Assembly (NCBI GenBank): GCA_035552595.1
Contig: DASZKZ010000087.1
Location: forward strand, 1 to 8,739
DNA: 8,739 nt
Direction: 5' to 3'
Source: Aeolococcus sp035552595
Lineage (GTDB): Bacteria > Chloroflexota > Dormibacteria > Aeolococcales > Aeolococcaceae
Below, one piece after another: positions 1 to 5,919 of the stretch. The position numbers and the translations under genes were made by a program. Within the stretch, counting starts at the first letter, position 1; every line of letters starts with the position of its first letter. The notes under the pieces are model-generated. The model had not been told where the DNA came from. It saw nothing but the letters and a program-made list of their open reading frames with translations, and searched no databases.

Positions 1-1
1 G

Positions 2-46
2 GCGGAGGCCGCGGTGCGCGTCTTCCTCGCCGCGTACGGCGCCTGA
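2..46 (+). CDS. C-terminal end of an upstream gene (possible TetR-family regulator), partial
   Basis: The frame starting at base 2 is open to a TGA at 44-46 and reads EAAVRVFLAAYGA. Only 14 residues are visible. A short Ala/Val-rich amphipathic helix ending in an 'FLAAYGA'-type tail is common at the C-terminus of TetR/AcrR repressors, and such regulators often sit beside MDR oxidoreductase genes. That identification is inference from a very short stretch. The gene would converge on the neighbouring reductase with a 20-bp gap. It could equally be the end of an unrelated protein. Confidence 0.4.
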   Translation, partial: AEAAVRVFLAAYGA

Positions 47-66
47 CGGAACAGGAGCGCTGTGCG

Positions 67-1101
67 TCAGTTGGGGGTGAGCAGCACCTTGCCGACGTTG
101 GCTCCCGCCATCAAACGCCGGTGCGCGTCCGCGGCGCGATCGAATGGAAACGTGGAATCGACCACCGGGCGGATGACGCCGCTCTGGAGAAGCTCGCGGA
201 GGGGCATCAGGATCCGTGCCAGGTTTCCTTCCCGGTCCCACCAGTGCTTCAGATTGAGCCCGAACACGCCGCGGTTCTCGTGCATCATTGCCGGTCCCTT
301 CCACCAGGGCATGGTCGAGAAGGGGAATGCCGCCACCGTCCGCACCGCCGCGATGATGTCGCGCTTCTCACCGGTCTGCACCTGCGACGCACCGTACGCC
401 ACGAGGCGGCCTCCCGCGCGGAGCAGTCGCCAGTCGACGCGAAAGCTCTTCGGACCAAGCGCATCCATGATCACGTCCACACCCTCGCCGCCGGTGATCC
501 GCATCACTTCGGCGGCAACGTCCTGCGCGTGGTAGTCGATGACATGGCTGGCGCCGAGGCGGCGCACCTGCTCATGCTTCGCCGCGGAGGCGGTGCCGAT
601 GATCTCGGCGCCGAGGTGGCGAGCGAGCTGGACGCAGGCGGTGCCGACGCCGCCCGCGGCCGCATGGATGAGCACCCGATCACCCGGCTTCGTGCCCGCC
701 ATCAGGACCAACCCGGCGTACGCGGTCCCATAGTTCACCGGGATCGCCGCAGCCTCCGCCGCCGACATGTCGGCGGGAGCCGGCATCGTGTCAGACACGG
801 CCGCGACCGCCAGCTCAGCCTGGCCGCCGAAGTGCGTGTGGGCAATGACCCGGTCGCCGGCTGCAACGGCATCCACTCCCGGACCGATGGCGTCGACCCG
901 TCCGGCCACCTCGTAGCCCAGCACGCATGGCGTCGGCGGTGCGTCCGAGTAGAGGCCGGCGCGGCCGAGCACATCGGCGAAGTTGAGACCGGCCGCCTCG
1001 ACGGCGATGCGCACCTGCCCCGGGCCCGGGACAGGATCAGGTCTCTGCTGCACCGCCAGGACTTCCGGCGGACCATGTCGCGTCACCACCACAGCGCGCA
1101 T
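67..1101 (-). CDS. Zinc-independent MDR-family NAD(P)H:quinone oxidoreductase (VAT1-like)
   Basis: This 344-aa protein has the usual length for quinone-reductase-type medium-chain dehydrogenases/reductases, which reduce quinones or enals with NADPH in the cytosol. An N-terminal GroES-like catalytic domain covers about residues 1-120, with MRAVVVTRHGPPEVL at the start and LGYEVAGRVDAIGPGV near residue 61. A Rossmann domain follows, with the nucleotide-binding motif AAAGGVG at 147-153 and the usual LGA.HVIDY strand at 182-190. The cysteine and histidine zinc ligands of alcohol dehydrogenases are absent. The segment ENRGVFGLNL near residue 275 and the C-terminal NVGKVLL resemble the VAT1-like branch. 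The ATG at 1101 gives the canonical family N-terminus. A GGAGG lies directly against it, too close for a normal ribosome binding site, so initiation may be atypical. The gene is transcribed divergently from the ABC operon. The exact substrate cannot be read from the sequence. Confidence 0.93.
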   Translation of the reverse strand: MRAVVVTRHGPPEVLAVQQRPDPVPGPGQVRIAVEAAGLNFADVLGRAGLYSDAPPTPCVLGYEVAGRVDAIGPGVDAVAAGDRVIAHTHFGGQAELAVAAVSDTMPAPADMSAAEAAAIPVNYGTAYAGLVLMAGTKPGDRVLIHAAAGGVGTACVQLARHLGAEIIGTASAAKHEQVRRLGASHVIDYHAQDVAAEVMRITGGEGVDVIMDALGPKSFRVDWRLLRAGGRLVAYGASQVQTGEKRDIIAAVRTVAAFPFSTMPWWKGPAMMHENRGVFGLNLKHWWDREGNLARILMPLRELLQSGVIRPVVDSTFPFDRAADAHRRLMAGANVGKVLLTPN

Positions 1102-1165
1102 CCTCCGATGATGGCAGGGTGGTCCCTGGTCCGGCGCTGTCCGGGTGCTGTGGCGTGGCCCTGGC

Positions 1166-1171
1166 TATAGT
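1166..1171 (+). promoter_or_regulatory. Candidate -10 element (TATAGT) giving a leaderless ABC-operon transcript
   Basis: TATAGT fits the TANNNT -10 consensus and ends 7 bases before the GTG at 1179, the spacing seen for leaderless mRNAs in Actinobacteria and relatives. No convincing -35 box is found at the normal distance. No Shine-Dalgarno sequence precedes the GTG, which supports a leaderless reading. CTATAG is palindromic, so a minus-strand promoter for the reductase could overlap it. Confidence 0.45.
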
Positions 1172-1178
1172 CGCCGCA

Positions 1179-2159
1179 GTGGCGGAACGACCTCATGCCG
1201 AAGATTCAGCTGCCAACGGGGGTCCGGCCCTCAGGGTCGATCGCCTCACCAAGCGCTTCGGCGGACGCGTGGCCTTCCAGGACGTGTCATTCACCGTCGA
1301 GGTGGGCGAGGTGTTCGGTTTCCTCGGGCCCAACGGGGCGGGGAAGACGACCACCGTTCGGACCTTGGGAACGCTGATAGCGCCAACGTCAGGCTTCGCC
1401 AGCGTCGCCGGCATTCCCCTGACCTCGGACAACGGGGCTGAGATTCGCCAGCGCATCTCGATCATGCCCGAGAACCCGGGCCTCTACCAACGCCTCACGG
1501 TTCTCGAGAACCTGCAACTCTTCGCCGGCCTGTACGGCCAGCGCAACGCCGGTCCTCGGATCAACGCTGCCCTGGAAGCGGTCAATCTCGCGGCGCGCGC
1601 CCGCGATCTGTGCGGCAACCTCTCGAAAGGCTTGCGGCAGCGTGTGGGGTTGGCCCGCGCGCTCCTCAACGATCCGGCAGTCATGTTCCTCGACGAGCCG
1701 ACGTCAGGGCTGGATCCCGTGGCCGCTCGTGAGGTCCACGATCTCATCATCGGGCTGCGTCAGCGCGGGGTGACCGTCTTCCTCACCACCCATCGTCTGG
1801 AGGAAGCGGAACGCCTCTGCGACCACGTGGCCATCCTCAACACCACGCTCCGTCTGGTGGGACGGCCTGACGAGCTCAGGGAGAGCCTGTTCAGTCGATC
1901 TCTGCTGGTCGAGACGCTGACACCGCTGCCCGCTCCAGGTGACGTCTTCGGCAGCACGAAGGGTGTCGAGAGCTGGCGATCCGAGGGGGCGAGCAGCTAC
2001 GTGCTCAGCGTCGCCGACCCCCGGAATATGGCTCCGCACGTGGCCCGGGCGCTCGTTGGCGCGGGTGCCGACGTGGTCTCGGTCACCGAGTCCAAGCACT
2101 CTCTCGAGGACGTCTACCTCCAGCTGATCGACGAGGACCCGGAGGCAGCGCGGCGATGA
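1179..2159 (+). CDS. ABC transporter ATP-binding protein (ABC-2 exporter type)
   Basis: This 326-aa ATPase powers the ABC-2 permease encoded next to it. In numbering from the chosen GTG, the nucleotide-binding domain covers about 18-220. It has Walker A GPNGAGKT at 50-57, signature LSKGLRQR from 148, Walker B VMFLDEP at 168-174, D-loop SGLD and switch histidine H205 in TTH. The Q-loop position is Glu (MPENPGLY, E98), as is common in NatA-like exporters. About 100 C-terminal residues resemble the DUF4162-type extension of this family. The GTG at 1179 was preferred over the in-frame GTG at 1119. The longer form would add 20 hydrophobic residues not expected in a cytosolic ATPase, and the TATAGT box sits just ahead of 1179. 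The stop overlaps the permease start as ATGA, implying translational coupling. The cargo is unknown: drug, lipid, sodium and peptide are all possible. Confidence 0.95.
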   Translation: MAERPHAEDSAANGGPALRVDRLTKRFGGRVAFQDVSFTVEVGEVFGFLGPNGAGKTTTVRTLGTLIAPTSGFASVAGIPLTSDNGAEIRQRISIMPENPGLYQRLTVLENLQLFAGLYGQRNAGPRINAALEAVNLAARARDLCGNLSKGLRQRVGLARALLNDPAVMFLDEPTSGLDPVAAREVHDLIIGLRQRGVTVFLTTHRLEEAERLCDHVAILNTTLRLVGRPDELRESLFSRSLLVETLTPLPAPGDVFGSTKGVESWRSEGASSYVLSVADPRNMAPHVARALVGAGADVVSVTESKHSLEDVYLQLIDEDPEAARR

Positions 2160-2986
2160 ACTTCAGCTTCGGACGGATGATCGCGGTGCTTCACAAGGAG
2201 CTCCGTGAGTATCGCCGCAGCCCCTTCATCGTCGGGACCATGGCCGTGCTCCCGCTGGTCTTCCTCGTCGAGCCTCTGGTGACCATCTTCCGGCTCGGTG
2301 CCTCGGTCTCGGCGACCGCGGTGGACAGGGCGGTCGGAAGCACCTTTCTGCTTCTGCTGGTTGCGCCGGCCCTGTTACCCGCCGTCATCGCCGCGTACTC
2401 CGTGGTCGGTGAGCGCGAGCAGGGGACCCTCGAACCCCTGTTGACCACCCCGCTGCGCCGCGAGGAGCTGCTCCTCGGCAAGGCTCTCGGCGTCGTTGTT
2501 CCCGCGGTCGGCATCGCCTACGTTCTCTTCGCAATCATCCAGATCTGCGCCAGGCTCTTCGCCAGCAACGCGGCGGTGGTCTCAGCGCTGGGGCAAGGCC
2601 CCCATATCCTGGCCGAGATCCTCTTCGCACCACTCCTGGCGGGATGGTCGATCTGGGTTGGCATCGGCATCTCGGCGCGAGCGAGCGACGTTCGTGTCGC
2701 GCAACAGTTGGGGACGTTGTCGAGCATCCCACCGCTCGCACTGGTGGCCCTGGTGTCCTTCAACGTGTTCACTCCGAGCGTCACCCTTGCGGTCGTGTCC
2801 GCATTGGTCCTGCTCGCGGCCGATGTGATTCTCTTTCGCATCGTCTCGGCGCTCTTCGACCGTGAGCGACTCATCACGGGTGCTCGGGCTCAGCGACAGT
2901 CTGGTGGTGGTGGACGCGTCGCCCCGCCAGGGACGGTGCGACACATATCGCGCGCACCGCGCGCGGGAGGGACCGACGATGGCTGA
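2156..2986 (+). CDS. ABC-2 type transporter permease
   Basis: This 276-aa integral membrane protein is the likely channel-forming partner of the preceding ATPase. It begins with the cytosolic coupling segment VLHKELREYRRSPF and has about six hydrophobic segments, near residues 25-48, 62-84, 109-131, 150-173, 187-206 and 209-232. The motif EREQGTLEPLLTTPLRREEL at about 86-105, followed by LLGK, is the classic ABC-2 permease signature between segments 2 and 3. GGAGG lies 10 bases ahead of the ATG. The ATG overlaps the ATPase stop, and the C-terminus overlaps the next gene by 8 bp. After the last membrane segment (ending near RERLITG) there is a tail of about 35 Arg/Gly-rich residues. It may be a recent extension into the downstream leader rather than a conserved domain. 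Confidence 0.93.
   Translation: MNFSFGRMIAVLHKELREYRRSPFIVGTMAVLPLVFLVEPLVTIFRLGASVSATAVDRAVGSTFLLLLVAPALLPAVIAAYSVVGEREQGTLEPLLTTPLRREELLLGKALGVVVPAVGIAYVLFAIIQICARLFASNAAVVSALGQGPHILAEILFAPLLAGWSIWVGIGISARASDVRVAQQLGTLSSIPPLALVALVSFNVFTPSVTLAVVSALVLLAADVILFRIVSALFDRERLITGARAQRQSGGGGRVAPPGTVRHISRAPRAGGTDDG
2965..2970 (+). promoter_or_regulatory. Ribosome binding site that sets the start of the PEGA-like gene
   Basis: GGGAGG lies 8 bases before the ATG at 2979. It favours this start over the in-frame GTG at 2862, which would add 39 residues lying wholly inside the permease gene and lacking any family character. Confidence 0.6.
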
Positions 2987-3512
2987 CGCAACACCCCGGC
3001 CGGCCATGGTCGCAGGCATCCTGGGCGGTTCTGGCAGCCACGTCGTCCAGATCATCATTGGCATCGTGGTGGCAGCCGCGCTGATCGGCTATTTCCTGCT
3101 ACACCTTGGGAGTCGAGGCGGGGGCGGTGGCGTCGGCGCCGCTGCAGCGGCTGCCAGACAGCATGACCGCGACCTGGACCGCGCACACCAGGGAGCGGTG
3201 AGCGACGCGACCGTCAGGTTGGTTCGAGCCTGGAGTGGGATCGGCATTGGTGCACAGAGTGAGCAGTGGAACATCGCTGTCGACGGCATCGTGGTGGGCG
3301 CGATCGCCAGCAAGGAGACAGTCGAGGTATCTGTGGAGCCCGGGCATCACACGCTGCGGCTCGGCTCCGGCAGGCACCGCAGTGCCGAGCGGTCGTTCGA
3401 CGTCGGGCAGGACGAGGTCGTCGGGTTCCGGTGCCACGGCCCGAGGATATGGCCGATGCTGGTGGCGGCGCTCGTCAACCCCGACCTTTGGATCTCGCTC
3501 AGACCGGGGTGA
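2979..3512 (+). CDS. Single-pass membrane protein with PEGA-like C-terminal domain
   Basis: This 177-aa protein of unknown function has a short polar N-terminus, then one strong membrane segment (about residues 21-43, VVQIIIGIVVAAALIGYFLL). A Gly/Ala-rich linker (GSRGGGGGVGAAAAAA) follows, then a domain of roughly 100 residues. That domain contains WNIAVDGIVVGAI, a VSVEPGHHTLRLGSGRHRS turn and VGFRC. This pattern of a short beta strand, 'dG..vg', then 'v.pG.Htl.l' resembles PEGA-type beta-sandwich modules of cell-surface proteins. The resemblance is by eye only. The topology (C-terminus outside or inside) is not decided. The gene overlaps the permease by 8 bp and has its own ribosome binding site, so it is the third cistron of the ABC operon. 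It may be an accessory or substrate-contact subunit, but that role is inferred from position. Confidence 0.85.
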   Translation: MADATPRPAMVAGILGGSGSHVVQIIIGIVVAAALIGYFLLHLGSRGGGGGVGAAAAAARQHDRDLDRAHQGAVSDATVRLVRAWSGIGIGAQSEQWNIAVDGIVVGAIASKETVEVSVEPGHHTLRLGSGRHRSAERSFDVGQDEVVGFRCHGPRIWPMLVAALVNPDLWISLRPG

Positions 3513-3563
3513 ATCGGAGGCGGCTGGCGCACCCTTCAGAGGTGGGCAACAGTCCGGCGGTGG

Positions 3564-3569
3564 TATCCT
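3564..3569 (+). promoter_or_regulatory. Candidate extended -10 promoter of the secreted-protein gene
   Basis: TATCCT is preceded by TGG, matching an extended -10 (TGN-TATNNT) in the 114-bp gap between the PEGA-like gene and the secreted-protein gene. A start near 3576 would give a leader of about 50 bases containing the strong GGGAGGGAG ribosome binding site before the ATG at 3627. No good -35 is visible. The assignment is from pattern alone. Confidence 0.35.
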
Positions 3570-3626
3570 CCCAGCCGCCGCGACGGAAGGGAGCAGCGGG
3601 GCGAAGATGCCCCCGGGGAGGGAGCC

Positions 3627-4937
3627 ATGAGATATCGCAAGGCCGGCCTGCTGACGGGCATCGGGGTGGCGGCGGCCATCCTTCTCAACCCTGCCACCTC
3701 CGCGTATGGCAGCGCGTCGGCGGCCTCGCCGCAGGTCATCAGCGATGCGCAGTTGCAGGCGATGACCACGACAGTCGGGGGAGCTGACGTGCTGCCGACG
3801 ACACGGACGGTCCCGCACTGGTGGGGATCGACCGTCAACCCGAACGACGGAATCACCTATGGGTACAACATGGTCGGAGCGGACCCGAACGGCTGCTCCA
3901 GCACCTCGTGCTCAACAACGATCAGCGCTGATATCACGCCCCTCATTGTCAACATCAGCGGTCTCACCTTCAGTGGCACCGACGTCCTCCCAGCTACGCT
4001 CGCGTCGCCTCAGTTCGCCGGCAACGACTACGGCTCGACCCCCTTTGCCACCGCCGGTGCGGCGAACCTGCCCCGAGGCTCTGGGGGAACGCTGTCGCAG
4101 GGCGATGCCGGCAACTCGCTCCAGCTCGAGGATGCCACGATGCGAGCGCAGTTCAACAAGACGGGCACGAGCGGCTACCACGTGATGCTTCAGCCGAATG
4201 TCCTGCCGCCCGTGACCATCACCGTTCCGTCGAACCAGGGTGTCCTGCTGCAGAGTGGCCGCGGCGTGGTCTTCGCGGACATCAGCATCAGCTGGTGGTC
4301 AGCGCAGATCCAGAACCTCGAGGCACAGGCTGATCCGACGCACCTGCCTATCTACCTGACCAACAACGTCCTGCTGCACATCGGCTCGAACGTGCTCAAC
4401 TGCTGTGTCATCGGCTTCCATGGGACCCGCGCCGCCGGACTTGGGGGTGGCTCCAACAACAGCAACGGCAACGCGGCAGTCCAGACGTTCGCCTGGGCGT
4501 CGTGGGTTCAGCCAGGCATCTACGCGCGGCCCAACGGCGGTGCAGACTGGGCTCTCCAAGACATCCACGCGCTCAGCCACGAGATTTCCGAATGGGCCGA
4601 CGACCCGTTCGTGAACAACACCGTCGAGCCATGGGTGACGCCGACCGCGCCACAGTACGGCTGTACCTCCGTCCTCGAGACAGGGGATCCGGTGGTCGCC
4701 ATCGGATTCGCGAAGGGCTCCAACACCTTCGAACAGGGGCCGAACCCGAACGGCACGCAGAGCGCCGATGGGTACTACCACCCGGAGGACGAGGTGTTCC
4801 TTCCCTGGTTCATGCGGTCCGCACCGAACACCGTTTCCGAGCCCACCCAGCATCCCTCGACGAACATCGGCCGCTACACATTCATGGGCGACCTCAATCC
4901 CTTCGCGGGTTTCCGCTCGCCGGCAACGGGCTGCTAG
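3627..4937 (+). CDS. Secreted putative metallopeptidase-like protein with HxxxHExxE motif
   Basis: This 436-aa protein has a clear Sec-type signal peptide: RYRK n-region, hydrophobic AGLLTGIGVAAAILL at 6-20, and a small-residue cleavage region near 26-34. There is no lipobox. The mature part is rich in Asn, Ser, Thr and Gly, as expected for an exported protein, and has six cysteines. At 314-328 it carries HALSHEISEWADDPF, where H314, H318, E319 and E322 form HxxxHExxE. A downstream YYHPEDEVFLPWF (384-396) and a C-terminal GRYTF repeat-like end accompany it. The motif resembles SHE..E..(T/D)DP sites in EXORDIUM/phosphate-induced-protein-like and related secreted bacterial proteins, and suggests a metal site. 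It is not the textbook HExxH, so protease activity is unproven. GGGAGGGAG sits just upstream of the ATG. The gene is not clearly cotranscribed with the ABC operon. Confidence 0.9.
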   Translation: MRYRKAGLLTGIGVAAAILLNPATSAYGSASAASPQVISDAQLQAMTTTVGGADVLPTTRTVPHWWGSTVNPNDGITYGYNMVGADPNGCSSTSCSTTISADITPLIVNISGLTFSGTDVLPATLASPQFAGNDYGSTPFATAGAANLPRGSGGTLSQGDAGNSLQLEDATMRAQFNKTGTSGYHVMLQPNVLPPVTITVPSNQGVLLQSGRGVVFADISISWWSAQIQNLEAQADPTHLPIYLTNNVLLHIGSNVLNCCVIGFHGTRAAGLGGGSNNSNGNAAVQTFAWASWVQPGIYARPNGGADWALQDIHALSHEISEWADDPFVNNTVEPWVTPTAPQYGCTSVLETGDPVVAIGFAKGSNTFEQGPNPNGTQSADGYYHPEDEVFLPWFMRSAPNTVSEPTQHPSTNIGRYTFMGDLNPFAGFRSPATGC

Positions 4938-4958
4938 ACGCCGCCAGCCACTCCAGAC

Positions 4959-4976
4959 CGGGAATCAGAGCTCCCG
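4959..4976. terminator. Weak candidate bidirectional hairpin between convergent genes
   Basis: CGGGA (4959-4963) can pair with TCCCG (4972-4976) around an 8-base loop, in and just beyond the 27-bp gap between the two converging genes. It overlaps the last codons of the DUF899 gene. There is no T-tract on either side, so it is at best a weak or factor-assisted terminator. Confidence 0.2.
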
Positions 4977-5759
4977 AGTAGGTTCACTGCGGTGCGGCGC
5001 TGCCGTTGGTATCAGCTCATGTTCGTATTCGTCGTGCCTGCGAATCCACACCGGCGACGACTCGGCTTCATCGCGGCCCCTCGGCGCTCGGTCGAGAATC
5101 GGGTAGTACCCCATGAGGAACTCGAGCCCGCGAGCGGTCGTCGAATAGGTGTGGTACACAGTGCCCTCATCCAGCACGAACGTGTTGAAGACTGGTGCCT
5201 CCGACAGGTAGCCGGCCACGTCGGTGCCAGTCGTCTGCGCCAGGTGAGCGAGGACCGGCGGGATACCGGCCTCGACCATCGGCCTGACCGCCTCGCGAGC
5301 CTGTTCTTCAGTCTGCGAGACATTGAAGTCGAAATTGAAGTCGGTGTTGGCAGACGACACCCAGGGAAAGCTCCAGCCCATTCGTCGCTTGTATGCCTGG
5401 AGCTTCTCCAGCGGCGCACGCGAGATGTACACCATCGTCGCGTCGCGCGCGTTGAGGTGAGCGATGACCCCGTTGACGCTGTCGGCGCTCGACGAGCAGA
5501 CCGGACAGCCGAGCTCGTAGCTCGGTCCGAACATGAAGTGGTAGACGAGCAGCTGGGACCGGCCGTCGAATAGCTCCGCGAGCGTTTTGCGGCCATCGTC
5601 CGTGTCGAACAGGTACTCCCGGTCGATTGGGACCCAGGGCAGCTCGCGCCGTTCGCCGGCCAGCTTGTCACCGACCCGGGTCAGCTCCTTCTCGCGCACG
5701 AGCAACTCCTCTCGTGCGGCAAGCCACTCCTCGCGCGTACCGACCTTGTGATCTGTCAT
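4965..5759 (-). CDS. DUF899 family thioredoxin-fold protein
   Basis: This 264-aa cytosolic protein belongs to the DUF899 family, which has a thioredoxin-like fold and unproven biochemical role. The family start MTDHKVGTREEWLAAREELL is intact, followed by LTRVGDKLAGERRELPWVPI. The core LLVYHFMFGPSYELGCPVCS has a CPVC redox-type motif (C85, C88). Next come the highly conserved SRAPLEKLQAYKRRMGWSFP and FNFDF, then VYHTYSTTARGLEFLMGYYP near the end. Residues about 157-192 (VEAGIPPVLAHLAQTTGTDVA region) differ from the best-known members and place it in a side branch. The ATG at 5759 was chosen over an upstream in-frame start at 5879. It has a good ribosome binding site 7 bases ahead, and the family N-terminus begins there. 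The protein may act in thiol or peroxide chemistry, but the reaction is not known. Confidence 0.93.
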   Translation of the reverse strand: MTDHKVGTREEWLAAREELLVREKELTRVGDKLAGERRELPWVPIDREYLFDTDDGRKTLAELFDGRSQLLVYHFMFGPSYELGCPVCSSSADSVNGVIAHLNARDATMVYISRAPLEKLQAYKRRMGWSFPWVSSANTDFNFDFNVSQTEEQAREAVRPMVEAGIPPVLAHLAQTTGTDVAGYLSEAPVFNTFVLDEGTVYHTYSTTARGLEFLMGYYPILDRAPRGRDEAESSPVWIRRHDEYEHELIPTAAPHRSEPTREL

Positions 5760-5766
5760 CCGATTG

Positions 5767-5772
5767 CCTCCC
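5767..5772 (-). promoter_or_regulatory. Ribosome binding site that sets the DUF899 start
   Basis: On the minus strand GGGAGG ends 7 bases before the ATG at 5759. This decides for the 264-aa product rather than a 304-aa form starting at 5879, whose first 40 residues would be translated from the tRNA-like and leader region. Confidence 0.65.
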
Positions 5773-5787
5773 ATCGCCGAGCGGAAG

Positions 5788-5793
5788 AGGATA
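5788..5793 (-). promoter_or_regulatory. Candidate -10 element for the DUF899 gene
   Basis: Minus-strand TATCCT is the same hexamer proposed ahead of the secreted-protein gene. It lies about 28 bases before the ATG, leaving a leader of roughly 20 bases that contains the ribosome binding site. No matching -35 box is evident. Confidence 0.3.
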
Positions 5794-5844
5794 TGAAGTC
5801 CTTCAGAGTGCCTCTTCGGCCCTCGGTTCGCATTGTGTGCGGAT

Positions 5845-5873
5845 TGGCTGGGGAGAGAGGCTTCGAACCTCTC
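5845..5873 (-). other. tRNA-Gln-like 3' end: T-arm, acceptor 3' strand and CCA, without an intact tRNA
   Basis: Read on the minus strand, AGAGG-TTCGAAG-CCTCT forms a perfect 5-bp T-stem, extendable to 6, with a canonical 7-base T-loop (TTC, purine, A). It is followed by a 7-base CTCCCCA, G73 and CCA. This is the arrangement and terminal sequence (CCCCAGCCA) typical of tRNA-Gln. A full cloverleaf was attempted. TGGAGAA at 5913-5919 would give a 75-base molecule but pairs at only 5 of 7 acceptor positions, a 4-bp ATCA/TGAT D-like stem lacks the GG loop, and no proper anticodon stem or Gln anticodon is present. The best explanations are a degenerate tRNA or an attachment-site remnant from an integrated element. 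Chance similarity is possible. Confidence 0.45.
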
Positions 5874-5919
5874 CGTCACTGACTCTGGCTGCGTCGATCA
5901 GAACGTGATGAATTCTCCA

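Noticed and set aside
121..1170. Long plus-strand open frame opposite the reductase
   Set aside because: It is antisense to a clear MDR enzyme, rich in Arg/His with no domain, and is expected by chance at this GC content.
1119..1178. Upstream GTG start for the ABC ATPase
   Set aside because: It would add a hydrophobic leader atypical of ABC ATPases and include the TATAGT promoter-like box within the coding region.
5845..5919. A complete 75-base tRNA on the minus strand
   Set aside because: The T-arm and CCA end fit, but the acceptor stem pairs at only 5 of 7 positions, the D-loop lacks GG, and no valid anticodon stem-loop can be formed.
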